Positions 23,744 through 34,273 of a stretch of 64,000 nucleotides of DNA are shown here, one piece after another. The stretch is from CAIWHR01 sp963843595 (GTDB lineage Bacteria; Pseudomonadota; Gammaproteobacteria; Burkholderiales; Casimicrobiaceae), in the NCBI GenBank assembly GCA_963843595.1, contig CAWJLG010000016.1:62001-126000 (forward strand), written 5' to 3'. The first letter of the stretch is position 1, and each line of letters opens with the position of its first letter. The translations under genes and the position numbers were made by a program. The notes under the pieces were generated by a model, which worked only from the letters and a program-made list of their open reading frames with translations, made no database searches and had not been told where the DNA came from.

Positions 23744-25756
23744 ATGAACATCACCGAACCGCTTCGGCGCCACGCCGATCTCCGGCCGCACACGCCGGCC
23801 GTCATCCGTCCCACCGGCGACGCTGTCTCCTATGGCGACCTCGATCGAACAATCGACGCGCTGGCGGCGCGTTTCCTGGAATGTCGACTCGAACCCGGGA
23901 ACGTCGCATCGCTGCTCATTCCCAATGAGTATCCCCTGCTGCTGGTCTCGCTCGCATTGGCGCGCGCGGGCATTGCCAGCGGCCCGCCCGGAATGCCGGA
24001 CGCGCTCGTCGACGTGCAGATCGCCTACGCGGGCGCGCCCGTGGCGGATCACGGACGGGTGCTTGCCATCGATCCGGGCTGGCTGGAGACGCCACCGGCC
24101 AACGTCGTCGTGCCGCCCGTTCCCTGCCATCCTGGCGGGACGGCGACCTGCATCGTCATCGGTTCGTCGGGTACCACCGGAACCCCTAAGTACGTCGCAC
24201 TCAGTCACGAGATGCTGCATCAGCGCATTCTCGTCAAGCGCCAGCTCGCACCGCTGCCCGACGCGCCGCGCCACATCAGCGTGCTCGGGCCGGGAGGAGG
24301 CTACGGCTTCCGCGAAACACTGCGGGTGCTCTGGGCCGGCGGCCTGGTCGTGCTGACCACAACACCGAAGTCCGTCGTCGAGAGCATCGCGCGGTACGGC
24401 GTGAACCACATGGTCGCCTCCCCCGGCGCGCTGAAGGTGATCGTCGAAGCCCTGCCGAAAGGTCACGCTCCGTTCCCTTCGCTCCGGAGCATCGAGGTTG
24501 GCGGCTGCCTGCTCCCCCCGCGCCTCTACCGCGCGGCGCGGCGCCATGTGTGCGCCCACATCGTCTCGTCCTACGGCGCAACCGAAACCGGGAGCCTCGC
24601 GTCGGCCCCGATGGAGACGCTCGAGGGCCGGACCGCGGCCGTCGGTTTCCTGGCGCCTGGTGTGGAAGTCGAAGCCGTCGACGACAACGACCGGCCGCTG
24701 CCCGCAGGAAGCGAAGGTGTCCTGCGCATTCGCGGCGAGACCTGCGTGCATGCGTATCTGGGCAACCCTGCCGACTCGGCGGAGGTGTTCAGGAACGGGT
24801 GGTTCTACCCGGGCGACGTGGGCAGCGTATCCGCGGATGGCCTGCTCTCGATCACGGGACGCACGAGCGAATTCATCAACGCGGGCGGGACCAAGGTCAG
24901 CCCCCAGGTCATCGAGGAGGTCCTGCTTTCGCTCGACCCGGTCGTCGACGCCGCCGCCTTCGGCGTACCCGATGGCTCGGGCCTGATGCAGATCTGGGCC
25001 GCGATCGTCGCCGAAGGGCCGGTGGACGGCGCGGTGCTTTCCGCCCGGTGTCGCGAGCGGCTGCACGAAAGGGCGCCCCGGCACATCGTCAAGGTCGGCG
25101 CCCTCCCGCGCAACGAGGGTGGCAAGGTCGTTCGCGGTCGCCTGGTCGAGATGGTCATGGCGGCGCGCAACCGAACGAACGACAAAGGCGTGACGCGACG
25201 CAGCGCGTCGTCCCCGCCAGCCGCACCGGAACACGCATGGCCATCCCGCGAACCGTCGCCTGCCCGACCTGCGGCGCGCCGGTGGAATGGACGCCGGCCG
25301 CGCGATTCCGTCCCTTCTGTTCCGAACGGTGCAAACTCATTGACCTCGGCGCATGGGCAGCCGAGTCCTACCGCGTCCCGCTCGCCGAACCGCCGGATCC
25401 GGGTGTCGCGGACGATACGACACCGGCCGGAACGGGCAAACCGAGCTAGGTCAGCCACGCCCCGCGGCGCAGGGCAACGCCGTGTGCGCCGTGCGCGATC
25501 GCCGAATCGAGATCGTCGATTCGCAAACCACCGAGCGCGAACACCGGGACCGTGGTTTCGGAGGCGATGGTCGCAAAACGCTCCCAGCCGAGCGGTTGCG
25601 CCTGCGGATGCGTCGGTGTCGCCAGCACCGGCCCGAGCACCGCGAAATCGAGTTGCAACGTCCCGACGCGCGCGAGGTCATCGGCCGTGTGACACGACGC
25701 GCCGCAGAGCAGCGCGTCCGGTCGCACACTCGTCGCGGCGAGCGCTGCCGCGGTGA
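23744..25756 (+). CDS. Class I adenylate-forming enzyme (acyl-CoA synthetase-like), stop lost, reads through yacG
   Basis: ANL-superfamily enzyme that should adenylate a carboxylic acid and form a CoA thioester. Motifs: VIGSSGTTGTPKYVALSHE (P-loop, about 143-161), SSYGATETGSLASAP, GWFYPGDVGSVSADG with hinge ITGRTSEFINAGGTKVSP, and the catalytic lysine in RNEGGKVVRGRLVE (about 460-473). The family would end about residue 480. The frame instead continues to 25756, about 190 residues of Arg/Pro-rich sequence antisense to or overlapping yacG and the Nudix gene. A TGA at 25191 lies one base out of frame; one fewer G in AAAGGCG would give a normal ending. The substrate is not evident; divergence from a TctC receptor hints at an imported organic acid. 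Confidence 0.83.
   Translation: MNITEPLRRHADLRPHTPAVIRPTGDAVSYGDLDRTIDALAARFLECRLEPGNVASLLIPNEYPLLLVSLALARAGIASGPPGMPDALVDVQIAYAGAPVADHGRVLAIDPGWLETPPANVVVPPVPCHPGGTATCIVIGSSGTTGTPKYVALSHEMLHQRILVKRQLAPLPDAPRHISVLGPGGGYGFRETLRVLWAGGLVVLTTTPKSVVESIARYGVNHMVASPGALKVIVEALPKGHAPFPSLRSIEVGGCLLPPRLYRAARRHVCAHIVSSYGATETGSLASAPMETLEGRTAAVGFLAPGVEVEAVDDNDRPLPAGSEGVLRIRGETCVHAYLGNPADSAEVFRNGWFYPGDVGSVSADGLLSITGRTSEFINAGGTKVSPQVIEEVLLSLDPVVDAAAFGVPDGSGLMQIWAAIVAEGPVDGAVLSARCRERLHERAPRHIVKVGALPRNEGGKVVRGRLVEMVMAARNRTNDKGVTRRSASSPPAAPEHAWPSREPSPARPAARRWNGRRPRDSVPSVPNGANSLTSAHGQPSPTASRSPNRRIRVSRTIRHRPERANRARSATPRGAGQRRVRRARSPNRDRRFANHRARTPGPWFRRRWSQNAPSRAVAPADASVSPAPARAPRNRVATSRRARGHRPCDTTRRRAARPVAHSSRRALPR
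25237..25449 (+). CDS. yacG: DNA gyrase inhibitor YacG (zinc-finger)
   Basis: 70-residue zinc protein that in E. coli binds GyrB and blocks DNA binding by gyrase. Cysteine ligands follow the family: CPTC at about residues 9-12 and CSERC at about 28-32, with RFRPFCSERCKLIDLGAW intact. It normally follows zapD; here it lies 3.2 kb away behind an acyl-CoA synthetase whose frame overlaps it fully. Its last four bases overlap the convergent Nudix gene. The start at 25237 matches the family start. Confidence 0.93.
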   Translation: MAIPRTVACPTCGAPVEWTPAARFRPFCSERCKLIDLGAWAAESYRVPLAEPPDPGVADDTTPAGTGKPS

Positions 25757-26387
25757 GATGCACGCCGTGACAGCCCCAGGCCCGCGCGTTCTCCACGGTG
25801 CCGTTCAGCAAGACACGCGCGCCGACCGGCGCCGCGCGCGCGAGCAGCGCATCGGCCAGCGCCCTCTGCCGCGCGGCGGGCCAGTCCTTCTCGCGCAACT
25901 GGATGAGCCGCAGACCGCGTTGCAGCGCGCGCTCCACTGCGGCGATGAACGCGGCTTCGCCAACGTCGGCGGCCATCGTGATTCCGTAAATTGCGGGTAG
26001 CTCGAGTGCACGCAGGACGAGCGTGTTCGCAGGCAGCAGTGGCGCCACGTCGAACGCGCCCGGACGCTGCCAGGCGAATGCCTGTCCGTCATGGCCGACC
26101 GGCTCACCGGCCCACGCGAAGACGCGGAAGAAATGGAGCTCGACATGCGCGTGCGGATAGACGAAGCGCTGCACCAGCCACGGCGATGCCTGCCGGACCG
26201 CAAGCCCGAGTTCCTCCCGCAACTCGCGGTCGAGCGCGTCGCGCGGCGTTTCCCCGGGCTCGAGCTTGCCTCCGGGGAACTCCCAGTAACCCGCGTAGGC
26301 CTTGCCCGCAGGACGCTGCGCGAGCAGGACCTGTCCGTCGGCGCGCGTCACGACGGCCGCGGCGACGCGTACCAGGCCGTCGCTCAC
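25446..26387 (-). CDS. Nudix hydrolase fused to ThiE-like domain (MutT-type)
   Basis: 313 residues. N-terminal Nudix domain (about 1-130) with a complete Nudix box at about 40-62: GKLEPGE, seven residues, then RELREELGL, so it should hydrolyse a nucleoside diphosphate derivative such as 8-oxo-dGTP. C-terminal domain (about 140-313) resembles thiamine-phosphate synthase: YGITMAADVGEAAF, LIQLREKDW, VLLNGTVENA, GVHLTAAAL, VGTLQLDFAVLGPVLATPTH and VPVFALGGLR. Such fusions are common in betaproteobacteria. The start is GTG at 26387 overlapping the DUF815 stop; an upstream extension shows no family match. Whether the ThiE part is catalytic is unknown. Confidence 0.9.
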   Translation of the reverse strand: MSDGLVRVAAAVVTRADGQVLLAQRPAGKAYAGYWEFPGGKLEPGETPRDALDRELREELGLAVRQASPWLVQRFVYPHAHVELHFFRVFAWAGEPVGHDGQAFAWQRPGAFDVAPLLPANTLVLRALELPAIYGITMAADVGEAAFIAAVERALQRGLRLIQLREKDWPAARQRALADALLARAAPVGARVLLNGTVENARAWGCHGVHLTAAALAATSVRPDALLCGASCHTADDLARVGTLQLDFAVLGPVLATPTHPQAQPLGWERFATIASETTVPVFALGGLRIDDLDSAIAHGAHGVALRRGAWLT

Positions 26388-27283
26388 CCCGCCGACTTCT
26401 TCTTCAGCGCCGCGGCGCCGGCATGGCTTTTCGCGAACTGCCAGGCGACGCGTCCGCTGCGCGAGCCGCGCTGCAGCGCGAACTGCAGCGCATCGCGCTT
26501 GTACGCCTCGGCCTCGCGAGCACTCTTCGGCCGGCCGACGCCGAAGGACTCCAGCCAGCCGGCCACGGCGGCGAGATAGTCGTCCTGGCTGAACGGGTAG
26601 AACGAAATCCACAGCCCGAAACGCTCCGACAGCGAGATCTTTTCCTCGACCGACTCGCCCGGGTGCACCTCGTCGCCCAGGTGCTTGGTTTCGAGGTTCT
26701 CGCTCATGTACTCGGGCAGAAGGTGGCGCCGGTTCGACGTCGCGTAGATCAGCACATTCGATCCCGCGGCCGCCACCGTGCCGTCGAGCATCACCTTGAG
26801 CGCCTTGTAGCCGGGCTCGCCGGCGTCGAACGTGAGATCGTCGCAGAAGACGATGAAGCGTTCGCGCCGTGCCCCGACCTGCTCGGCAATGTCCGGAAGA
26901 TCGACGAGGTCGCCCTTGTCCACTTCGATCAGCCGCAACCCTTTCGCCGCGTACTTCGCCAGCATGGCCTTGACGAGCGACGACTTGCCGGTGCCGCGCG
27001 AACCCGTGAGCAGAACGTTGTTGGCCGGCAGCCCGGCGATGAACTGGCGCGTGTTGAGGTCGATGACGTGCTTCTGCTCGTCGATGGAGACGAGATCGCC
27101 GAGCCGGATCGCGTGCGGGTGCCGCACCGCCTGAAGATGGCCGCGCCCGGCGCGCTTGCGCCAGCGGAACGCCGTTGCACGCCAGTCGGGCTCAGGCGGC
27201 GCCGGCGGGAGCACGGCCTCAAGGCGTTCGAGCACGCCTTCGGCACGCGCGAGCAGCCGGTCGAAGTCGGCGGGCGAAATCAT
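26384..27283 (-). CDS. DUF815 family AAA-type ATPase
   Basis: 299-residue ATP-binding protein of the DUF815 family; cellular role unknown. AAA-like features: LIGSRGTGKSS-type Walker A (LLTGSRGTGKSSLVKAMLAK, about 92-111), Walker B-like ERFIVFCDDLTFD (about 142-154), then LDGTVAAAGSNVLIYATSNR (sensor 1-like) and DEVHPGESVEEKISLSERFG. Leading residues MISPADFDRLLARAEGVLER form a helix. Lies between argJ and the Nudix gene, overlapping the latter by four bases and one base from argJ; this trio is conserved in betaproteobacteria and likely co-transcribed. Confidence 0.9.
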   Translation of the reverse strand: MISPADFDRLLARAEGVLERLEAVLPPAPPEPDWRATAFRWRKRAGRGHLQAVRHPHAIRLGDLVSIDEQKHVIDLNTRQFIAGLPANNVLLTGSRGTGKSSLVKAMLAKYAAKGLRLIEVDKGDLVDLPDIAEQVGARRERFIVFCDDLTFDAGEPGYKALKVMLDGTVAAAGSNVLIYATSNRRHLLPEYMSENLETKHLGDEVHPGESVEEKISLSERFGLWISFYPFSQDDYLAAVAGWLESFGVGRPKSAREAEAYKRDALQFALQRGSRSGRVAWQFAKSHAGAAALKKKSAG

Positions 27284-27284
27284 G

Positions 27285-28514
27285 TCAGCTGCGGTAGTCG
27301 GCGTTGATGCTGACGTACTCGTGCGAGAAATCGCAGGTCCAGACGGTCGCGGACGCGGCGGCGCGCCCGATGGTGACCCTGACGGTGATTTCCGCCTGCT
27401 TCATCACGCGCTGACCGTCCTCCTCGCGGTAGGACGCGGCACGTCCGCCGTTCTCCACGACGAGCACGTCGTCGAGCCAGAACGAGACCTGTGCCGGATC
27501 GAGGTCCGGTGCGGCGGCATTGCCGATCGCGCAGACGATGCGGCCCAGATTCGGGTCCGACGCGAAAAAGGCCGTCTTGACCAGCGGCGAATGCGCAATG
27601 GCGAGCGCAATCCGGCGGCACTCGGCGATCTCGCGACCGCCCTCGACCCGAATCGTGATGAACTTCGTTGCGCCTTCGCCGTCGCGGACGATCGCCTGCG
27701 CGAGTTCGACGGCGACCTCCGTTAGCGCGGCGCGGACGGGGGCAAGACGCGGGTCGTCGGCACGCTCGATCGGCCGCAGTGCTGCACGGGCGGTTGCCGC
27801 GATCACGAAACTGTCGTTGGTCGACGTGTCACCGTCGACCGTCGCGCAATTGAACGACCGGTCCGCGATTTCGCGGGCTAGCGGCGTCAACACCGGCGCG
27901 GCGATGGGCGCGTCGGTGGCCATGAACGCGAGCATCGTCGCCATGTCGGGATGAATCATCCCGGCGCCCTTCGCGATCCCCGTGATGGTGACCGGCAAGC
28001 CGTCCACGACGATCCGGCGCGAGGCTCCCTTGGGCACGGTGTCGGTCGTCATGATCGCCGACACCGCCGCAAACCAGTGATCGGGCGCGAGCGCCGCCTT
28101 TGCCGCAGGCAGCGCGGCAACGATCTTCGCCGTCGGCAGCGGCTCCATGATCACGCCCGTGGAAAACGGCAGCACCTCCCGCATCGTGCAGCCGAGCATC
28201 GACGCGAGCGCGGCGCAGGTGGTCTCGGCGTCGGCAATGCCGTTCACGCCGGTGCCCGCGTTGGCGTTGCCCGCGTTGACGATCAGGGCGCGCACGCGAT
28301 TGGAAGTGGCGAGGTGGCGGCGGCAGACGGTGACCGGGGCCGCGCAGAACCGGTTCTGCGTGAACACGCCGGCGGCGACGGTACCCGGATCGAACACCGC
28401 GAGCAGCACGTCGTCACGCTGCCAGTTCTTGATCTTTGCCGCGGCGGTGCCGAGCGCGACGCCGGGGACCGGCAGGAGGTCGCCGGGCGCGGGCGGCGTA
28501 TAGCGGACGGGCAT
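27285..28514 (-). CDS. argJ: Bifunctional glutamate N-acetyltransferase / amino-acid N-acetyltransferase ArgJ
   Basis: Arginine biosynthesis: moves acetyl from N-acetylornithine to glutamate (and may use acetyl-CoA), recycling the acetyl group. 409 residues, start at 28514 (MPVRYTPPAPGDLLPVPGVA). The autocleavage site KGAGMIHPDMATMLAFMATD holds the catalytic threonine (M-A-T-M-L); NAGNANAGTG, STGVIMEPLP and VDGDTSTNDSFV, plus DGEGATKFITI, are family signatures. It ends with HEYVSINADYRS. Located between DUF815 and secA, as in many Burkholderiales. Confidence 0.95.
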   Translation of the reverse strand: MPVRYTPPAPGDLLPVPGVALGTAAAKIKNWQRDDVLLAVFDPGTVAAGVFTQNRFCAAPVTVCRRHLATSNRVRALIVNAGNANAGTGVNGIADAETTCAALASMLGCTMREVLPFSTGVIMEPLPTAKIVAALPAAKAALAPDHWFAAVSAIMTTDTVPKGASRRIVVDGLPVTITGIAKGAGMIHPDMATMLAFMATDAPIAAPVLTPLAREIADRSFNCATVDGDTSTNDSFVIAATARAALRPIERADDPRLAPVRAALTEVAVELAQAIVRDGEGATKFITIRVEGGREIAECRRIALAIAHSPLVKTAFFASDPNLGRIVCAIGNAAAPDLDPAQVSFWLDDVLVVENGGRAASYREEDGQRVMKQAEITVRVTIGRAAASATVWTCDFSHEYVSINADYRS

Positions 28515-28550
28515 GGCGGCAGGGGTAAGGATGACGCGCGAGGATTCTAT

Positions 28551-28570
28551 CGCAGCGCTGCGGCGCTGCG
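28551..28570. repeat. GC-rich inverted repeat between secA and argJ
   Basis: CGCAGCGC, a TGCG loop and GCGCTGCG form an 8-bp perfect stem, with partial extension outward (GAGGA...TCCTC). It lies about 37 bases upstream of the argJ start on the minus strand and about 90 bases downstream of secA. There is no U-tract on either side, so a classic terminator is doubtful; it could be a weak transcript-end or leader structure. Confidence 0.5.
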
Positions 28571-28662
28571 ATTCCTCGCCACAGCGCCCGCCCGCGCCCG
28601 GCGTTTTCGTGCGCCCCGGAGGTCGGGCGTTTTCCCGTGATCCGGGGCGCCGAGGACCGACT

Positions 28663-31395
<2,733 letters not shown>

Positions 31396-31424
31396 ATCCA
31401 TTTGACTTGAAGCTGGCGGCGCAA

Positions 31425-31454
31425 AAAACAAGGGGTGAGGACCGCCTCACCCCT
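31425..31454 (-). terminator. Rho-independent hairpin between the M23 peptidase gene and secA
   Basis: A 10-bp perfect stem, AGGGGTGAGG (31431-31440) and CCTCACCCCT (31445-31454), encloses ACCG. Read on the minus strand it is followed by TGTTTTTT. It can end transcription from the M23 gene, but it sits only about 30 bases before the secA start, leaving no room for a secA promoter after it; it may be an attenuator in the secA leader. Confidence 0.85.
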
Positions 31455-31507
31455 GATTGCGCCCGCGGTGGCCGCGTCTCGTCGGGTCGACGCGCTGCCG
31501 CCGGTGA

Positions 31508-32434
31508 TCAGCTCGAGGATTGCAGGAAACGCGCGGGATTCTGGGGTACGCCGTTCAGCCGGACCTCGAAATGCAGATGCGGGCCGGTCGATCGCCCGGT
31601 GGATCCGACCGTTGCGACCTGCTGTCCCCGCACTACGAGATCGCCTTCCTTGACCAGAAGCCGCGACGTATGGGCATAGCGACTTACGAGCCCGTTGCCA
31701 TGGTCGATCTCGATCATTTTACCATACTGGGCATGGACCCCCGCCGCCACGACCTTCCCGCTCGCGGCGGCGACGATCGGCGTACCGGTCTCGGCGGGAA
31801 AGTCGATGCCCTCGTGGAACGACTGCTGGCCCGTGAAGGGGTCGATCCGGTAGCCGAAGTTCGACGAGTACCAGCCATCGACGACGGGTGCGTACGTCGG
31901 CAGAAACTTGCGATTCGCCGAGTCCTGAACGAGGAGCGCTTCGAGGACACCCAATTGATCGGAACGCTGCTCGACCTGCCGCGACAGCTTCGCCATCATG
32001 TCCGCGAACTCCAGCACCGAAAGCTGCCGCGACGGGAGCGACGACTCGGCGCCGCCGCGCCCGGGAATCGCACCGGACTGCAGCGACGGCAGCTCCTGAG
32101 GCTTGAGACCGGCGACTTTCGCGAGCCGTTCGCCCAGGCCGTCCAGCCGCATCATCTGCGCCTGCAGCTCGCCCAACCGCATCGCCATCGCATTGAGGTG
32201 GCCGTTGACGAGTTCCTGGGTCTTCAGCGCTTCCTGGCGCTGGTCGGCGAGAACGATCGCCTGCAGCCAGGGGTGCTGGGTGGCCGCCGCGTACTTGAGC
32301 GTGACGAAATTGAATGCCAGCGTAAAGACGATGAAGATGGCCGTGAGGACGAAGCTGCCCGCCGCCCAGTGCCGCCAGTCGAGCGTCAAGGTTCTGGCGC
32401 GAGCCGTGGCACTGGAGACCAGAATGATGTTCAA
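31508..32434 (-). CDS. M23 family metallopeptidase (LytM-type), membrane-anchored
   Basis: 308 residues. Cytoplasmic start, one membrane helix (WAAGSFVLTAIFIVFTLAFN, about 25-44), a coiled region (about 60-160, LVNGHLNAMAMRLGELQAQ) and a C-terminal M23 domain (about 205-300). Zinc ligands are intact: FHEGIDFPAE (HxxxD) and HLHFEVRLNG (HxH), with GYRIDPFTGQQSFHEG and SRYAHTSRLLVKEGDLV. It should cut peptidoglycan cross-links or activate amidases. Start is TTG at 32434: GGGGAGGA sits six bases upstream, and no ATG/GTG fits the conserved NIILVSS start. Precedes secA as in other betaproteobacteria; divergent from dciA by 78 bases. Confidence 0.9.
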   Translation of the reverse strand: MNIILVSSATARARTLTLDWRHWAAGSFVLTAIFIVFTLAFNFVTLKYAAATQHPWLQAIVLADQRQEALKTQELVNGHLNAMAMRLGELQAQMMRLDGLGERLAKVAGLKPQELPSLQSGAIPGRGGAESSLPSRQLSVLEFADMMAKLSRQVEQRSDQLGVLEALLVQDSANRKFLPTYAPVVDGWYSSNFGYRIDPFTGQQSFHEGIDFPAETGTPIVAAASGKVVAAGVHAQYGKMIEIDHGNGLVSRYAHTSRLLVKEGDLVVRGQQVATVGSTGRSTGPHLHFEVRLNGVPQNPARFLQSSS

Positions 32435-32512
32435 TTGGGTTCCTCCCCACTGCTTTCGCCGCAGCGCTGGCCATCGGGCACGCACTGCGGGTCTGCGATC
32501 CGATACTTGGCG

Positions 32513-32947
32513 ATGGCGCGCTTTCCGCAACCCCTGCAACGCATTCTCGCCGCCGACGCCACGCTCGCGGCATGGGACGCCCGCCGCCGCCACGAAGAAG
32601 CGGTGGCAGCGACCGTGCGCCGCCATCTGCCGCGGGCACTCGCCGGCCGGCTCCGGGTCGCCGATGCGCGCGGAGCGGAGCTCGAGCTTGCCGCCGATGC
32701 CGGTGCGATCGCTGCCGTCGTACGGCAACGCACTCCTGCTCTCCTCGCCGATCTGCGGCGGGACGGCTTGGAATTTACTGGAATACGGGTCCGGGTGCAA
32801 GTTCGCAACGAGCCCCGCCCGGTAACGAAAGCTGTTTCAAATCCTATAGATAGAGCAGCCCTGCGCCCTTTGGCCGGGCTTGCCCGCGACCTGCCGCCGG
32901 GCCCCCTCAAGGTTGCGCTGACCCGCTTCCTGCGCCGGGCAGGCTGA
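32513..32947 (+). CDS. dciA: DciA-family protein (DUF721), DnaB helicase loader/operator
   Basis: 144 residues. DUF721 is the domain of DciA, the ancestral partner that loads the replicative helicase where DnaC/DnaI are absent. The N-terminus RFPQPLQRILAADATLAAWD and the region RLRVADARGAELELAADAGA, then VVRQRTPALLADLRRDGLEF, follow the family (helix, then KH-like alpha-beta). The C-terminal tail is variable. Its place beside the M23/secA and lpxC genes is conserved. Start at 32513 is the first ATG in frame at the family start; promoter lies in the 78-base gap shared with the M23 gene. Confidence 0.83.
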   Translation: MARFPQPLQRILAADATLAAWDARRRHEEAVAATVRRHLPRALAGRLRVADARGAELELAADAGAIAAVVRQRTPALLADLRRDGLEFTGIRVRVQVRNEPRPVTKAVSNPIDRAALRPLAGLARDLPPGPLKVALTRFLRRAG

Positions 32948-32961
32948 GGTCTAGCCGCGGA

Positions 32962-33147
32962 CTAGAGCAGGATCACCAGCCGCTCGAAGGCGAAAAAGAG
33001 AAGCACGCCGACGAGGAGGAAAATCGTGTACTTGACGACCTGCCCGATGAACCGGAGGTAGCGCCGGTCCTTCTTGAAGAGATAGAGGACGCCGGACACG
33101 GCGACCGCGGCCAGCGCGAGAAACAGGAACAGGCGTACGAGAACCAC
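32962..33147 (-). CDS. Small hydrophobic membrane protein, function unknown
   Basis: 61 residues with two membrane helices: LVRLFLFLALAAVAVSGVLY (about 3-22) and KYTIFLLVGVLLFFAFERLV (about 39-58), joined by the basic loop LFKKDRRYLRFIGQVV. No catalytic motif. The helix-KKDRRYLRF-helix pattern and the position between dciA and lpxC recur in betaproteobacteria, which makes a real gene likely. It is on the lpxC strand 57 bases downstream and could share its transcript; a role in envelope assembly is only a guess from neighbours. Confidence 0.75.
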   Translation of the reverse strand: MVLVRLFLFLALAAVAVSGVLYLFKKDRRYLRFIGQVVKYTIFLLVGVLLFFAFERLVILL

Positions 33148-33204
33148 GGTTTGCGCGGTGGAAGGGTGACGTTCTGGTTCACCCTTTCCCGGTTGGGCGG
33201 CGCC

Positions 33205-34119
33205 TCACGCGGGCGCCGGCTCCCAGTCGTGGAAAGCGGACGGAACCTCCGCCGGTCGCTCGAACGTGACCAGCGTCCAGGCGTCGCGGCGCGCCAGAAG
33301 AGTGCGCGCAAGCAGGTTGTTGAGTCCGTGGCCCGACTTGTAGGCGGTGTACTGGCCGATCAGCGGATGCCCGAGCAGATACAGGTCGCCGATGGCGTCG
33401 AGTACCTTGTGCCGCACGAACTCGTTGTCGTAGCGCAGGCCTTCGGCGTTCAGTACCCGGTACTCGTCGAGAACAATCGCGTTCTGCAGGCTGCCGCCCA
33501 GACCCAGACCCGCCGCGCGCATCGCCTCGACGTCCTGCATGAAGCCGAACGTCCGCGCGCGCGCAACTTCCTTCACGTACGAATGCTCGGCGAAGTCGAT
33601 CGTCACGTGGCGGTTCTCGGAGCCGAACACCGGATGCGGAAAGTCGATCGTGAAATCGAGCTTGAACCCGTTGTACGGATCGAAGCGCGCCCACTTGTCG
33701 CCGTCGCGCACCTCGACCGTTTCGACGATCTTGAGGTAGCGCTTCGGCGCGTCCTGTTCGGTGATCCCGGCGGACTGCAGAAGGAAAACGAATGGACCGG
33801 CGCTGCCGTCCATGATCGGAATCTCGGGACCTGCAACGTCGATGTACAGATTGTCGATGCCCAGTCCGGCCGCCGCCGACATGATGTGCTCGACCGTAGA
33901 CACGCTCGCGCCGCCGTGCTTGAGCGTCGACGACAGGCGCGTATCGCCGACGTGAACGGCATCGGCGGGGATTGCGACGGACTGCTCGAGGTCGCTGCGA
34001 TGGAACACGATGCCCGTGTCCGGCGCTGCCGGGCGCAGGACGAGATCGACCCGCGCGCCGGTGTGGAGCCCGACCCCCGTGGTCTTGACCGTCGATTTCA
34101 GCGTGCGCTGCTTCAGCAT
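33205..34119 (-). CDS. lpxC: UDP-3-O-acyl-N-acetylglucosamine deacetylase LpxC
   Basis: First committed step of lipid A synthesis, a zinc amidase in the cytoplasm. 304 residues from ATG 34119 (MLKQRTLKSTVKTTGVGLHT); a TTG at 34137 would add six. Zinc and catalytic positions: STVEHIMSAAAGLGIDNLYI (His), EFVRHKVLDAIGDLYLLGHP (His and Asp) and KSGHGLNNLLARTLL (catalytic His). MDGSAGPFVFLL and the VRDGDKWARFDPYNG insert are family features. It closes the dcw region after ftsZ, as in most gamma- and betaproteobacteria, but with its own promoter. Confidence 0.96.
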   Translation of the reverse strand: MLKQRTLKSTVKTTGVGLHTGARVDLVLRPAAPDTGIVFHRSDLEQSVAIPADAVHVGDTRLSSTLKHGGASVSTVEHIMSAAAGLGIDNLYIDVAGPEIPIMDGSAGPFVFLLQSAGITEQDAPKRYLKIVETVEVRDGDKWARFDPYNGFKLDFTIDFPHPVFGSENRHVTIDFAEHSYVKEVARARTFGFMQDVEAMRAAGLGLGGSLQNAIVLDEYRVLNAEGLRYDNEFVRHKVLDAIGDLYLLGHPLIGQYTAYKSGHGLNNLLARTLLARRDAWTLVTFERPAEVPSAFHDWEPAPA

Positions 34120-34168
34120 GGCGGCAACGGGCCCCAAATTCCATGCCCGTTCAAAGAGTTAGCGTTGA

Positions 34169-34177
34169 ATGATAGCA
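34169..34177 (-). promoter_or_regulatory. Extended -10 promoter for lpxC
   Basis: On the minus strand TGC is followed by TATCAT (34174-34169), an extended -10 in the 154-base ftsZ-lpxC gap, giving a predicted start near 34162 and a leader of about 43 bases. The -35 is weak. It suggests lpxC can be expressed apart from ftsZ. Confidence 0.45.
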
Positions 34178-34273
34178 CGTTTAGGCGTGGCGGCGGAAAC
34201 CGCGGCGGCGGCGCGTCGCCCACCGCGGGGGAACCTCACTTTCGCCGCCTCGGCGCTTCACGCGTTCACACCC

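Noticed and set aside
28551..28570. Terminator for secA at the GC inverted repeat
   Set aside because: Good stem but no U-tract in either direction; kept only as an inverted repeat.
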